Source: Labrys sp. KNU-23 (GTDB taxonomy: Bacteria > Pseudomonadota > Alphaproteobacteria > Rhizobiales > Labraceae). From it: DNA of 64,000 nt. Position 1 is the first letter of the stretch. Every line of letters begins with the position of its first letter. This document shows, piece by piece, positions 56,119-64,000 of this stretch. The notes under the pieces were generated by a model, which saw only the letters and a list, made by a program, of their open reading frames with translations, was not told where the DNA came from and did not search any database. The stretch spans positions 868,001 through 932,000 of the forward strand of contig NZ_CP043488.1 in the NCBI RefSeq assembly GCF_008330945.1. Direction: 5' to 3'. A program made the position numbers and the translations under genes.

Positions 56119-57378
56119 ATGGTTCAGGTCATCAGGCAATCGAGCGATGTGCTGGTGCTCGGTGCCGGCATCGTCGGTGTCTCGGTCGCTCTGCATCTTC
56201 AGAAACTGGGACGATCCGTCGTTCTCGTCGACCGACGTCCCCCAGGGGAGGAAACCAGCTACGGCAATGCGGGTCTGATCGAGCGGGCCAGCGTCATTCC
56301 CTATGGCTTTCCACGCGAGCTTGCGACGCTTCTCCATTATGGACTGAACCTGTCGACGGATGTGCGCTATCACTGGCGCTTCCTGCCCAAGGCCCTGCCG
56401 TGGCTCGCGCGCTTCTGGTGGGAATCCTCGCCCAAAAGGCTGCGCCAGGCTGCCCTCGACATGCTGCCCCTGATCGAGCATTCGGTCGATGAGCATGCCA
56501 GGCTCATGGCCGATGCCGGAATTTCCGAGCAATTGCGTCCGACCGGTTGGTTGGAGGCCTACCGCACCACCGCGGCCTTCGAAAAGGCCTGCTCGGCGGC
56601 GAGGCAGCTCGATGAATTCGGCCTGCACTACGATTTGCTTGGCGCTTCCGCGCTGCGCGGGAGGGAACCAAGCCTGGCGGGTGTATTCGCGGGCGCGGTG
56701 CATTGGCGCGATCCGGCCACGATTGCCGATCCCGGCCGGCTGGTGAAGGAGTATGCCGCGCTTTTCAGCCGCAACGGCGGCAGTTTCGTTGAGGCCGACG
56801 CCACCAGTCTGCGCCAAGAGGATGATGGCTGGAGCCTGGAGACACCGGACCGTCACTATCACGCCCGCGAAGCCGTCGTCGCCCTGGGGCCGTGGTCGGA
56901 CCGGCTCTACACGAAATTCGGCTATCGCGTGCCGCTTGCGGTCAAGCGCGGCTATCACGTGCATTTCAGGCCGGCACCGGGCGCCGTCCTCAACCGGCCT
57001 ATCGTCGACATCGAGCGCGGCTATCTGCTGGCGCCGATGACCCGCGGCATTCGCCTGACGACGGGAATCGAGTTTGCCTCGCGCGATCACGCACCGACGC
57101 CAGTGCAACTCGATCGGACCGAGCCTCATGCCCGCGAGGTATTTCCGCTCGATCAGCGCGTCGAGGCAGAGCCCTGGATGGGATCGCGCCCCTGCCTGCC
57201 GGATATGCGCCCGGTGATCGGTCCGGCGCTGCGCCACAAGGGTCTTTGGTTTGCCTTCGGCCACAACCACCATGGCTTGACGCTCGGCCCGGCCACGGGA
57301 CGGCTGCTGTCGGAAATGATGGCGGGGCTGCCGACTTTTGCCGATCCGACGCCCTTTGCAATGAACCGGTTCGGCTGA
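56119..57378 (+). CDS. DadA-like FAD-dependent D-amino acid dehydrogenase/oxidase
   Basis: FAD-dependent amine/amino-acid oxidoreductase (DAO fold) of 419 residues. The N-terminal dinucleotide loop VLVLGAGIVGVSVALHLQKLG is followed by SYGNAGLIERAS, the DadA-type block. The C-terminal GHNHHGLTLGPATGRLL closes the FAD site. DadA oxidatively deaminates D-amino acids, feeding electrons to the respiratory chain. GGAGG precedes the ATG. It converges with the hybrid kinase gene downstream; no alr or other D-amino-acid gene is beside it. Confidence 0.88.
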   Translation: MVQVIRQSSDVLVLGAGIVGVSVALHLQKLGRSVVLVDRRPPGEETSYGNAGLIERASVIPYGFPRELATLLHYGLNLSTDVRYHWRFLPKALPWLARFWWESSPKRLRQAALDMLPLIEHSVDEHARLMADAGISEQLRPTGWLEAYRTTAAFEKACSAARQLDEFGLHYDLLGASALRGREPSLAGVFAGAVHWRDPATIADPGRLVKEYAALFSRNGGSFVEADATSLRQEDDGWSLETPDRHYHAREAVVALGPWSDRLYTKFGYRVPLAVKRGYHVHFRPAPGAVLNRPIVDIERGYLLAPMTRGIRLTTGIEFASRDHAPTPVQLDRTEPHAREVFPLDQRVEAEPWMGSRPCLPDMRPVIGPALRHKGLWFAFGHNHHGLTLGPATGRLLSEMMAGLPTFADPTPFAMNRFG

Positions 57379-57414
57379 AAGACAAAGGGCGTGCCCGGCC
57401 GGCATTAGCGCCGT

Positions 57415-59205
57415 TCAGCCATGGGCACGCTTTGCCCCAGGCGGCAAGGTGCTGCGGATCTTGGCGAAGAGGGCGGCTGGCAGAACCGGCTTATGCAGCA
57501 GGGGGATACCGCTGGCTTCCGCTTCGCGCAGCCGCTCGGGCGCGGTGTCGCCGGTGATGAGGATGGCGGGCAGGCCGGGGATTTGTTCCCGCAGGATCGC
57601 GATCGCCTCTGCGCCGGTCCGCTGCTCACGCAAGCGGTAATCGCAGATCACCAGATCCGGTGTCAGGTGGCCGAGGCAAAGCCGCGCCTGTTCGATGCCC
57701 TCCACTGCCTCGCACCGCGCGCCCCAGGTTTTCAGCAGGCGCAACATGCCTTCACGAACGGCTTCGTCGTCGTCGATGACGAGGATCCGGCAGGGGGTGC
57801 CCAGTGTCGTGTGATCGTTCGCGGACGCGGACGGTTCGGGATCGGCCTGCATGCCAGACTGTCCGGCTGCAAGAGGCAGAATAAGAGCGAATTTGCTGCC
57901 GCGGCCGACCACCGAGCGCAATCGCAATTCATGATTGGCGGCCCGGGCGAGACGCTCGGTAATGGCCAATCCCAGGCCGAGTCCTTTGCGCCGATCGCGC
58001 TCAGGATTGCCGAGTTGATGGAATTCGCGAAAAATTTCCTGCTGGTTGTCGGCGGCGATGCCGATGCCGCTGTCCCAGACCTCGACATGGACCTGGTCGG
58101 AGCGGCGCCGGCAGCCGATTAGCACCCCGCCGCGCTCGGTGTAGCGAATGGCATTGGAAATCAGGTTGCGCAGGATCAGCTCCACCAAAGCCGGGTCCGA
58201 TTCCACCATGACATCGGTATCGCGCTGGCGGTAGACGATGCCCTTTTCATCAGCCGATGGCGCAAGTTCGGTACCGATCCTGTTGAGCAGGGGCTGGAGT
58301 TCGAAACAGCGCTTGCTCACCGTGACCACGCCGGCTTCGAGCCGCGAGAAATCGAGCAGCGTGTTGAGCATGTCGCCCGAGGCGCTCGAGGCAGCGCGGG
58401 CGTTGTCCAGGATCTCGCGTTGCTGCGCCGTCAACTGGCCACGGGCGAGCACTTCCAGGAACAAGCCCTGGGCATGGATGGGTTGGCGCAGATCGTGGCT
58501 GGCGGCCGCCAGGAATTTCGATTTGGCCTGGTTTGCCGTTTCGGCCTCGAGGCGGGCCGCCTGGGCGATCGCCGTCTCCTGACGCAGGCGCTCTACCAAT
58601 TCATTGTTCTCGAAACGCAGTTCCACCATGTTTTGGAAGGTCTGCGCAGCACTGCGCGCCGAAGCGATGATGGCGGTGCAAAACAATATGCTGCCAATCG
58701 CCATGCCCCAATACATGGGATCACCGAGCGTGACCAATTTGAGGGAGAGCATGGCGATGAACACGACCGAATAACCGACAAAGGCCGGTAGCACGGGCGC
58801 CATGAAGGTGAGGGAGCCAGCCTGGATGCCGGCCATGAAGCACAGGAGCAGTGCGACGGCGAGGGGCGACGCCTGATCGAAGGCGATCCAGGGCAATATG
58901 CCCCGCAGGACGCCGATCGCCGTGGCCAGCAGGATGGTATAGCGCTGATAGCGGCCGGCCTCGGCAACAGGATCCGGACTGTCGCGGAAGCGGTTGGCGA
59001 GCAGGCGCAGAAAGGGCACGGGGAGAAAAGCGCAGACTGCCCAGATCGCCAGGGGAAGCACTGGGGCATTGAGGGCGAAGATGACGGCCATCGCCGCATT
59101 GCCGATGCCGCCGACGATGAAGGCGAACGGAGCCGTGCCAAGCATGAAGCGAAGCTGCTCCGCGGCAACGCGGGCGGGAACCGGCTTGAACCAGGATATC
59201 GCCAT
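57415..59205 (-). CDS. hybrid sensor histidine kinase/response regulator
   Basis: Membrane hybrid kinase of 596 residues. The first ~190 residues hold about six hydrophobic helices, a MASE-like sensor. Then come the H-box AAASHDLRQPIHAQGLFLEV, the HATPase (NLISNAIRYTERGG, GLGLGLA) and a C-terminal receiver with VICDYRLREQRTG (phospho-Asp) and LLHKPVLPA. Its start is immediately after the LuxR-type regulator stop (59206), so kinase and regulator are coexpressed and likely partners. The signal is presumably sensed within the membrane; ligand unknown. Confidence 0.93.
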   Translation of the reverse strand: MAISWFKPVPARVAAEQLRFMLGTAPFAFIVGGIGNAAMAVIFALNAPVLPLAIWAVCAFLPVPFLRLLANRFRDSPDPVAEAGRYQRYTILLATAIGVLRGILPWIAFDQASPLAVALLLCFMAGIQAGSLTFMAPVLPAFVGYSVVFIAMLSLKLVTLGDPMYWGMAIGSILFCTAIIASARSAAQTFQNMVELRFENNELVERLRQETAIAQAARLEAETANQAKSKFLAAASHDLRQPIHAQGLFLEVLARGQLTAQQREILDNARAASSASGDMLNTLLDFSRLEAGVVTVSKRCFELQPLLNRIGTELAPSADEKGIVYRQRDTDVMVESDPALVELILRNLISNAIRYTERGGVLIGCRRRSDQVHVEVWDSGIGIAADNQQEIFREFHQLGNPERDRRKGLGLGLAITERLARAANHELRLRSVVGRGSKFALILPLAAGQSGMQADPEPSASANDHTTLGTPCRILVIDDDEAVREGMLRLLKTWGARCEAVEGIEQARLCLGHLTPDLVICDYRLREQRTGAEAIAILREQIPGLPAILITGDTAPERLREAEASGIPLLHKPVLPAALFAKIRSTLPPGAKRAHG

Positions 59206-59820
59206 TCAGCGTATCAGGCCACGTTCGCGGGCCACGGCCACGGCCTCCGCCCGGCTCGCCACGTTGAAGGCGGCCAGCAACGCCTGCACATGCACACGCA
59301 CGGTATTTTCCGACAGGTTGAGGTGTCGCCCGATCACCTTGTTGGAATAGCCCCGGCCCAGTTGGTCGAGAACCTCGTATTGGCGCGGCGTGAGCTGGGC
59401 CTGGCTTCTGGCGATCGAATGGGCAATCTCGCTGGGGGCTGCCTCTCCCCGCAGGGCACCTTCGACGGTCGCGACGATGCGATCGGTCGGCTCGGCCTTG
59501 GACAGGAAGGCTGCTGCGCCCTTGGCCAGAGCTTCCGCCCGGGTGCCGACATCGTCATGAGAGGTGAGGATGATCACCGGCGCGCTTGGCCAACGCCGCC
59601 TGAACACGGCAAGCCCCTCCATGCCGCTGAGACCGGGCATCTCGATATCGAGCAGCACCGCATGAGGCCGCACCTGGTCCTCGGCAATGGCCTGGGCGAT
59701 CGAGCCAGCCTCGCGGATCATGGCATGCGGCAAGCCTTGCTCAAGCACAAGGCGCAAGCCAGCGCGCAGGAGCGAGTGATCGTCGATCAGGAGCAGGTGC
59801 AGCGGCGATGGGGCGTGCAT
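59206..59820 (-). CDS. LuxR-type (NarL/FixJ) response regulator
   Basis: Response regulator of 204 residues. Receiver with LLIDDHSLLRAGLR at its start and phospho-Asp in AVLLDIEMPGLSG; LuxR HTH at the end with LTPRQYEVLDQLGRGYSNKVIG and NTVRVHVQALLAAF. All receiver key residues are present. It precedes the hybrid kinase with no gap, forming a two-component pair. TAGTCC repeats at 59859-59889 ahead of its start are a possible binding site. Confidence 0.92.
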   Translation of the reverse strand: MHAPSPLHLLLIDDHSLLRAGLRLVLEQGLPHAMIREAGSIAQAIAEDQVRPHAVLLDIEMPGLSGMEGLAVFRRRWPSAPVIILTSHDDVGTRAEALAKGAAAFLSKAEPTDRIVATVEGALRGEAAPSEIAHSIARSQAQLTPRQYEVLDQLGRGYSNKVIGRHLNLSENTVRVHVQALLAAFNVASRAEAVAVARERGLIR

Positions 59821-59858
59821 GACACCCTACTTTAGGCTAGTTGCCGACCTTAGACCAT

Positions 59859-59889
59859 TAGTCCATGCAGACTAGTCCAAGACGGACTA
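59859..59889. promoter_or_regulatory. repeat/palindrome ahead of LuxR-type regulator
   Basis: TAGTCC at 59859 and 59873 (14-bp step) and the complement GGACTA at 59884; the last two form TAGTCC-N5-GGACTA. It lies 40-70 bp upstream of the regulator start. The remainder of the gap up to 60181 shows no gene, only some AT-rich sequence. Confidence 0.45.
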
Positions 59890-60181
59890 TGGAAAATGAG
59901 CTAAGAGTTTTCTAAAGTCGCTTTGACCAACGGGTTGGAGTTGAGTGGAGCAACTTGGCGGGATTGGTCTCACGACGAGCTTGCCGGCCAATTTTGGCGA
60001 GGGCGCTTGCCGCAAGAGAATCGGATGGGTGGGTTTTTTCGCCTTTCCGATCTATCGCTAATCCTGGCCAAGCGGGCCGCGCTTCCAATGGTAGCCAGCG
60101 GGACAGGGTAGCGCACTATGTGCTCCGGCAATTGGCTGCCGAAGTTCTCATGGTCCATATTTCTTGTGAAAGACCCCTCCC

Positions 60182-60898
60182 GTGGAAACGATACCCACTC
60201 CCCATTTCCCTGAACAGGGCCGGCAGGGCACGCTGTGGACGATTGCCGTCATCGACGAAAAGCAGCTCACTCGTAGCTGTTTGACGCACAGCCTCATTTC
60301 GGCCGCTCCCGCTTTCGCTGCGCTCGGATATGCCAGCTTGGCGGAGTGGCAGCAGAATGGGGGAGAGCACGTGCCGTGCATCGCCCTGATTTGCGTGACA
60401 GGCCAGAAGGCAACCGAGGCGATCGTGGAGCTCGATCTCGACTATGTGGCACGCCAAGACGGTGACGTGCGAGTGATCGTGGTCTCCGACGTCGAGGATC
60501 CCCGGCTGGTCGTGGCGGCTCTCGGCAAGGGGGCCAGGGGCTATATCGGCATGAGTTCCAGCCTGGACGTCGCCCTGGCAGCCATACGGCTGGTGGCGGC
60601 GGGTGGCGTCTTCGTCCCGGCAAGCGGCCTGCTGCCATCGAAGTCACGCATCGGCCTCGGCGGCGAGGAAAGCCAGGATGAAGGCCTGTCGCGGCAGGCA
60701 GCCTTTACGCCCAAGCAATTGGCGGTGATCCAGCGTTTGCGGCAGGGCGAGTCCAACAAGATCATCGCCTACAAGCTGAACATGGAAGAATGCACCGTCA
60801 AAGTGCATATCCGTAACATCATGCAGAAGATCCGGGCGCGCAACCGCACGGAAATCGCCTATATGACCAATAATCTGTTCGACGGCGATACTCAGTGA
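60182..60898 (+). CDS. LuxR-family regulator with degenerate receiver
   Basis: Protein of 238 residues. The first ~130 residues fold like a receiver (TIAVIDEKQLTRSCL with the acidic pair), but the phospho-acceptor position reads PCIALICVTG (Asp replaced by Cys) and the conserved lysine region reads GYIGMSS (Lys replaced by Met). The C-terminal LuxR HTH is intact (FTPKQLAVIQRLRQGESNKIIAYKL, CTVKVHIRNIM). A phosphorylation-independent, atypical regulator is implied. It is the only gene of its unit and divergent from the two-component pair at 59820. Confidence 0.88.
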   Translation: METIPTPHFPEQGRQGTLWTIAVIDEKQLTRSCLTHSLISAAPAFAALGYASLAEWQQNGGEHVPCIALICVTGQKATEAIVELDLDYVARQDGDVRVIVVSDVEDPRLVVAALGKGARGYIGMSSSLDVALAAIRLVAAGGVFVPASGLLPSKSRIGLGGEESQDEGLSRQAAFTPKQLAVIQRLRQGESNKIIAYKLNMEECTVKVHIRNIMQKIRARNRTEIAYMTNNLFDGDTQ

Positions 60899-60965
60899 TG
60901 CAATGGGAGGGGAGCAGCGGTGCTCCAGCCCGGGCCCGATAACCGGGATCGCCGTGTTGCGAGCC

Positions 60966-61400
60966 TCAAAGCGCGCCCGCTTCGACAATGCGGACGCCGG
61001 ATCGGCGGGCTCGCGCGACCAGGTCGGCGCAATCCTTGCCGCCCGGAAAAGCGACGACCAGGAAGGGCTCGTAGCAGTTGAGCATATGTTCGTTGCGTAG
61101 CGGACCTGCCGCCTTGCCATATCGAAACCAGGACGCGCGCTCGACGACGGATCTGACCCGATGCGCGACGGCCCATTTGGCGGCCAGCAGGTCTGCGCCG
61201 CGCTTGCCACCATGAACGATGCGAAATTCCCCTTCATTCGCGAGAAGACGGTCCAGGATCGCGAAAACGCGCTGTTCGTCGATGGCGCCCTCATCCCCGC
61301 ACACCAGAACGGTCTTGAGCTTGCCTTGCGGCCGGCTCGTGGTCTCCCCGCGGGGAACCTGCGCCAGCGCGAGACTTCTGTTGTGCATGTCCATCGTCAT
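60966..61400 (-). CDS. DUF2493 (SLOG/YspA-like) domain protein
   Basis: Small protein of about 144 residues. Most of it is the DUF2493 nucleotide-binding Rossmann-like domain: TVLVCGDEGAIDEQRVFAIL, RIVHGGKRGADLLAAKWAVAH, AGPLRNEHMLNCYEPFLVVAFPGGKDCADLV. DUF2493 belongs to the SLOG superfamily that binds or hydrolyses nucleotide derivatives and occurs in plasmid- and phage-linked genes. Several starts between 61388 and 61505 are possible; 61400 is used. Isolated gene with unknown role. Confidence 0.75.
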   Translation of the reverse strand: MTMDMHNRSLALAQVPRGETTSRPQGKLKTVLVCGDEGAIDEQRVFAILDRLLANEGEFRIVHGGKRGADLLAAKWAVAHRVRSVVERASWFRYGKAAGPLRNEHMLNCYEPFLVVAFPGGKDCADLVARARRSGVRIVEAGAL

Positions 61401-61677
61401 GATTGCCACCGGCGGGACCCGCGACCGCATTGAATCGCAGTTTTCTGTATTTCTTCGTACGGATGCATCTTCTCGAGCAGAAGGTCTCGACTCGCTCGGG
61501 GACATGCCGTGGGTCCTGCCGCGGTGCTTGACGTCGAACGCGTATCCTAGCCGAACACCGGCCCATACTTGGTTCGGGTCAAACTCCTCAGCCCTTCCAT
61601 GCCTGCATTAGATCGGCAAACCGCGTGACAGGGGTGTGATCCGATCGCCCCGACGCCGTCCGGAGCAGGGGGGTGAC

Positions 61678-61947
61678 ATGACGGCGGCGGCCCTTGCGCG
61701 AGCGCCCCATCAGCGCCCAACTCTCATGTCACCCTTGATCCGCAATCGAGATTCAATCTCCGTCATTCCCACCTATTGGTATGCGCCGCCCTTGTTGAGT
61801 ATCGCCGACGCCCTCATCCACGCCCTGACATCCATCATCCTCGCCTTGGCAGCCATCCGCGTGACGGGCATCATTGCCCTGGCGGCGGCAGGGCTGCTGG
61901 TGATGGGCGCGCTGGCAGTCAAGATCCGGCGAAGAAAACGGGGTTGA
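61678..61947 (+). CDS. small hypothetical membrane protein
   Basis: Possible protein of 89 residues, unrecognised. Two hydrophobic segments (HALTSIILALAAI and GIIALAAAGLLVMGALAV) precede a basic KIRRRKRG tail. The ATG at 61678 follows a G-rich ribosome site (GGGGGG). The upstream stretch 61506-61677 holds no other gene. Kept because of the ribosome site and the two credible helices. Confidence 0.4.
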   Translation: MTAAALARAPHQRPTLMSPLIRNRDSISVIPTYWYAPPLLSIADALIHALTSIILALAAIRVTGIIALAAAGLLVMGALAVKIRRRKRG

Positions 61948-61970
61948 GAGGGTTGGCCTGCCGTCGACAT

Positions 61971-62600
61971 TCAGGCTTGCGCGCGGTCGCGCCGCTGGAT
62001 CCGGTCGTCCACCGCTGGCTCACGCTGGTAGGTTGCCAGAACCTGCCGCAGCCTGCGGCCCAGCAAGACAAGGGCCGCCAAGCCGGCGCAAAGGCCGAAG
62101 CCGAGGGCGACGATCTGCAGTATTGAGAGGTGACCCTCCAGACTCGCGCGCAGTCCTGCCCCGGCTGCGACCTGAAGGGCGATGCCGGGCAGGATGCCAA
62201 GCCCGGTCGCGGCCAGGAAAGGGCCGAAGGCGATCGACGTGGAGCCGAACACGAAGCTGACCAGGCTCGAAGGCGCGATCGGCGCGAAGCGGCACAAAAG
62301 TACGATGCGCCAGCCGCCCAGCCGGACGGCTTCGCGAAGTGCTTCCAACAAGCGCCAGCGCCGGGTGAGCCGGTGGCCGTAGCGGCGGCCGGCCGCAACG
62401 CCGAGCCAGTAGGCTACCGACGCACCGAGGATGGATCCGACCAGCGCGAGCGGGATACCGTAAAGCCCGTAGGCGGAGCCGGCCACGATGCAAAGCGCGG
62501 GCCGGGGCAGCAAGGAGACGGCACTGACGAAGAAGAGCAGCAGCAGCATGGCCGCTCCCCATTCTCCGGCAAAGCTCAATAGATCCGCCTGCATGCCCAA
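61971..62600 (-). CDS. TVP38/TMEM64-family VTT-domain membrane protein
   Basis: Inner-membrane protein of 209 residues with the VTT (SNARE-associated/DedA-like) domain. Hydrophobic helices include MLLLLFFVSAVSLLPRPALC and the family block GSAYGLYGIPLALVGSILGASVAYWLG; LCRFAPIAPSSLVSFVFGST follows, then ATGLGILPGIALQVAAGA. Members are involved in lipid scrambling or membrane homeostasis. It lies alone; the C-terminal tail has RRDRAQA. Confidence 0.85.
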   Translation of the reverse strand: MGMQADLLSFAGEWGAAMLLLLFFVSAVSLLPRPALCIVAGSAYGLYGIPLALVGSILGASVAYWLGVAAGRRYGHRLTRRWRLLEALREAVRLGGWRIVLLCRFAPIAPSSLVSFVFGSTSIAFGPFLAATGLGILPGIALQVAAGAGLRASLEGHLSILQIVALGFGLCAGLAALVLLGRRLRQVLATYQREPAVDDRIQRRDRAQA

Positions 62601-62727
62601 GCCTGTCCCGATGTCGTTCCTCGTTCATAGCGTGCCATGGACAGGATGCAACCTCGACGGCCTTTGCTCAAGGGGCATTCCGGTGGCTCGCAGGCCACCC
62701 TGCCGATCTCGCCGCCGGAAACAAAGA

Positions 62728-62750
62728 ACCCGGCGTGTCGGGCGCCGGGT
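62728..62750 (-). terminator. probable terminator on the minus strand behind the GntR gene
   Basis: 8-bp stem ACCCGGCG (62728-62735) with CGCCGGGT (62743-62750), loop 7. Read on the minus strand it is followed by TCTTTGTTTCC, a T-rich tail. It lies about 160 bp after the GntR stop (62911). A second stem, ATGCCGC-N6-GCGGCAT, at 62766-62785 precedes it. Confidence 0.5.
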
Positions 62751-62910
62751 GAAAAGTTGGTTGCTATGCCGCCGATTTGCGGCATGGGCGCACACTATTG
62801 TCCGACGATGTGACACAGCCGTGAAAGCGCTTGTTCCAAAGAATTTTGCGATTTGAGGGGCTTGGACAGAATTGTAAAAACATGTTGAAACAATGAGTTA
62901 TGTCGGTCCG

Positions 62911-63594
62911 TTAGAGTATGGTTTCCAGGATGTTGGCCGCGTCGCCGATATCGGCCTGGACGGCGCGTACCGCGCCGGCCTGATCGCCGGATTTCAGCGC
63001 CTCGACCAGAACGCGATGGTGCTCGTTCGAGACGACGAAGTTGCCGCGCTCCTGCAGCAGGTTGAAATAGGGGCTGACCTGGAGCCAAAGGCTTTCGATG
63101 ATGCCGGACAGGGTTTCCGAGCCGCTCGCCTGATAGATCTCGAAATGCAGGGCCCGGTTGGCGCGCAGATAGATCTTCCGGGCCTCCTTGTTCGGCTTGA
63201 TGTTGTCCATCTCCTCGACCAGTTCGTCCAGGCGGTCGAGCGTCGAGCGCTGAAGGTTGGGTGCGGCCCAGGACACCGCCAGGCCCTCGATCTCCAGGCG
63301 GGTACGCGTCAGATCCGCCAGCCTCTCGCGGGTGAGATGGGGGATGCCGAGGCTACGCCCGGCCACGACGGTAAGGGCCTTCTCCGCCGTCAGGCGTAGA
63401 ATCGCCTCGCGTACCGGCATGGCGCTGACGCCGAAGGCATCGGCCAGCCACTGAATGGTGATGGACTGGCCCGGCGCCAGATCGCCATTGAGGATCAGTT
63501 CCTTGGCCTGGCGATAGACGTCCTCCTGCATGGTGGCACGCTGAACACGCACGACCGAGAGCGGCTCTCGCGCCTTGGACCTGATTTCGCTCAT
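62911..63594 (-). CDS. GntR-family (FCD) transcriptional regulator
   Basis: GntR regulator of 227 residues. N-terminal winged helix RQAKELILNGDLAPGQSITIQWLADAFGVSAMPVREAILRL. The helical FCD effector domain begins near residue 90 with DLTRTRLEIEGLAVSWAA and has HFEIYQASGSETLSGIIE, the metal-binding part of FadR/FCD proteins. The start at 63594 follows GGAGG. Divergent from a sugar-type ABC binding protein gene with a palindrome between, so it likely controls that uptake operon. Confidence 0.92.
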   Translation of the reverse strand: MSEIRSKAREPLSVVRVQRATMQEDVYRQAKELILNGDLAPGQSITIQWLADAFGVSAMPVREAILRLTAEKALTVVAGRSLGIPHLTRERLADLTRTRLEIEGLAVSWAAPNLQRSTLDRLDELVEEMDNIKPNKEARKIYLRANRALHFEIYQASGSETLSGIIESLWLQVSPYFNLLQERGNFVVSNEHHRVLVEALKSGDQAGAVRAVQADIGDAANILETIL

Positions 63595-63692
63595 GACACC
63601 TCCACGTTGCAATCCCGATGCCGGGTTCTCGTCTTGTAGGTCGGTTCGCTGTCCGGAGAAAGCGCTCCTCTGCGCTTGCAAAAATTCTGATC

Positions 63693-63709
63693 TTTGATTT
63701 ATGATCAAA
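63693..63709. promoter_or_regulatory. candidate GntR operator
   Basis: TTTGAT-TTATG-ATCAAA is a perfect 6-bp dyad about 100 bp ahead of the GntR start and about 76 bp before the ABC gene, in the 190-bp divergent gap. The symmetry fits a GntR-family site. Confidence 0.5.
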
Positions 63710-63784
63710 AGTAGCTCAAAGAAGCTGGCTCAGCAACGAGCTGAAGTGCCCGCCGCAACGAAGCGGGCTGACAGGGAGGGAAGA

Positions 63785-64000
63785 ATGGGATTGCTAAAGC
63801 GCAGCGCTGTCCTGCTGGGTGCGGGATTTCTCGGCCTATGTGCCCTTGGCGGGCAGGCCGAGGCGAAGGACAAGTACAAGATCTATCTGTCGATGAGCTA
63901 TATCGGCAATGACTGGCAGGGCGAGGCCGCCAACATGGTCAAGGCCATGGCTGCCAGCAAGGAGATGGCCGACAAGGTCGACCTCCAGGTCCAGGTCGCC
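63785..64000 (+). CDS. ABC transporter periplasmic binding protein (partial)
   Basis: First 72 residues of an exported substrate-binding protein that continues beyond the window. Signal peptide LLKRSAVLLGAGFLGLCALGGQAEA, then KDKYKIYLSMSYIGNDWQGEAANMVKAMA, matching sugar-type (ribose/xylose family) periplasmic-binding proteins that capture a ligand for an importer. GGGAGGG lies 5 bp before the ATG. Divergent from the GntR regulator; the transporter operon should continue to the right. Confidence 0.8.
   Translation, partial: MGLLKRSAVLLGAGFLGLCALGGQAEAKDKYKIYLSMSYIGNDWQGEAANMVKAMAASKEMADKVDLQVQVA

Overview
The window is high-GC DNA from a Gram-negative bacterium, most likely an alphaproteobacterium of the Hyphomicrobiales (rhizobial) type. 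The basis is protein resemblance (GroEL, OxyR/KatG pair, PobR-like and HpaR regulators, SpoVR/DUF444/PrkA triad, many LysR, GntR and TetR regulators). A general-stress (EcfG-type) promoter-like sequence lies ahead of prkA and two sigma-54 promoter matches occur further on. I cannot name the genus. About 55 genes are supported. I see no rRNA, tRNA, CRISPR array or insertion sequence, so this looks like chromosomal sequence rather than a mobile island.

Layout. 0-6.6 kb: two aromatic-catabolism regulators, then the prkA-DUF444-spoVR stress operon on the minus strand. 7-9 kb: LysR-SCO1-DUF411 operon (copper/cytochrome-oxidase type). 9-15.3 kb: MBL hydrolase, alpha/beta hydrolase, CDP-diacylglycerol pyrophosphatase, PAS protein, thioesterase, SPW membrane protein, class V aminotransferase. 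15.3-18.9 kb: divergent oxyR/katG. 19-25.3 kb: a double-domain FkbM methyltransferase, then ppc and glyA. 25.4-29 kb: isochorismatase-fold hydrolase divergent from a TetR gene with two operator palindromes, an SDR and an OmpV-like protein.

The most interesting region is 29.0-42.9 kb. A tightly overlapping minus-strand run encodes a HAD phosphatase, a ureohydrolase-fold protein, two four-helix SMR/ArnE-ArnF-like transporters, an alpha/beta hydrolase, a FemAB/BioF2-like acyltransferase, a histidine kinase, a sigma-54-dependent response regulator and a cyclopropane-fatty-acid-synthase-like methyltransferase. A B12-binding radical SAM protein follows. Divergent from the run are a fatty-acid desaturase, a class III aminotransferase and a PAP2 phosphatase. 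The 328-bp gap between the divergent genes holds a consensus -24/-12 promoter facing each way and a perfect 11-3-11 palindrome between them. The locus therefore appears to carry its own sigma-54 control circuit for making, moving or remodelling an unidentified amino-lipid-like product.

42.9-64 kb: small regulator/enzyme pairs (TrxB-like/Rrf2, HxlR/dehalogenase-like hydrolase), a TetR regulator, small envelope proteins, a CoA transferase, an orphan groEL, a cation-diffusion transporter, a methyltransferase, a DadA-like oxidase, a hybrid kinase/LuxR-regulator pair, a LuxR protein with a degenerate receiver, a DUF2493 protein, a VTT membrane protein, and a GntR regulator divergent from a sugar-type ABC binding protein cut by the window edge.
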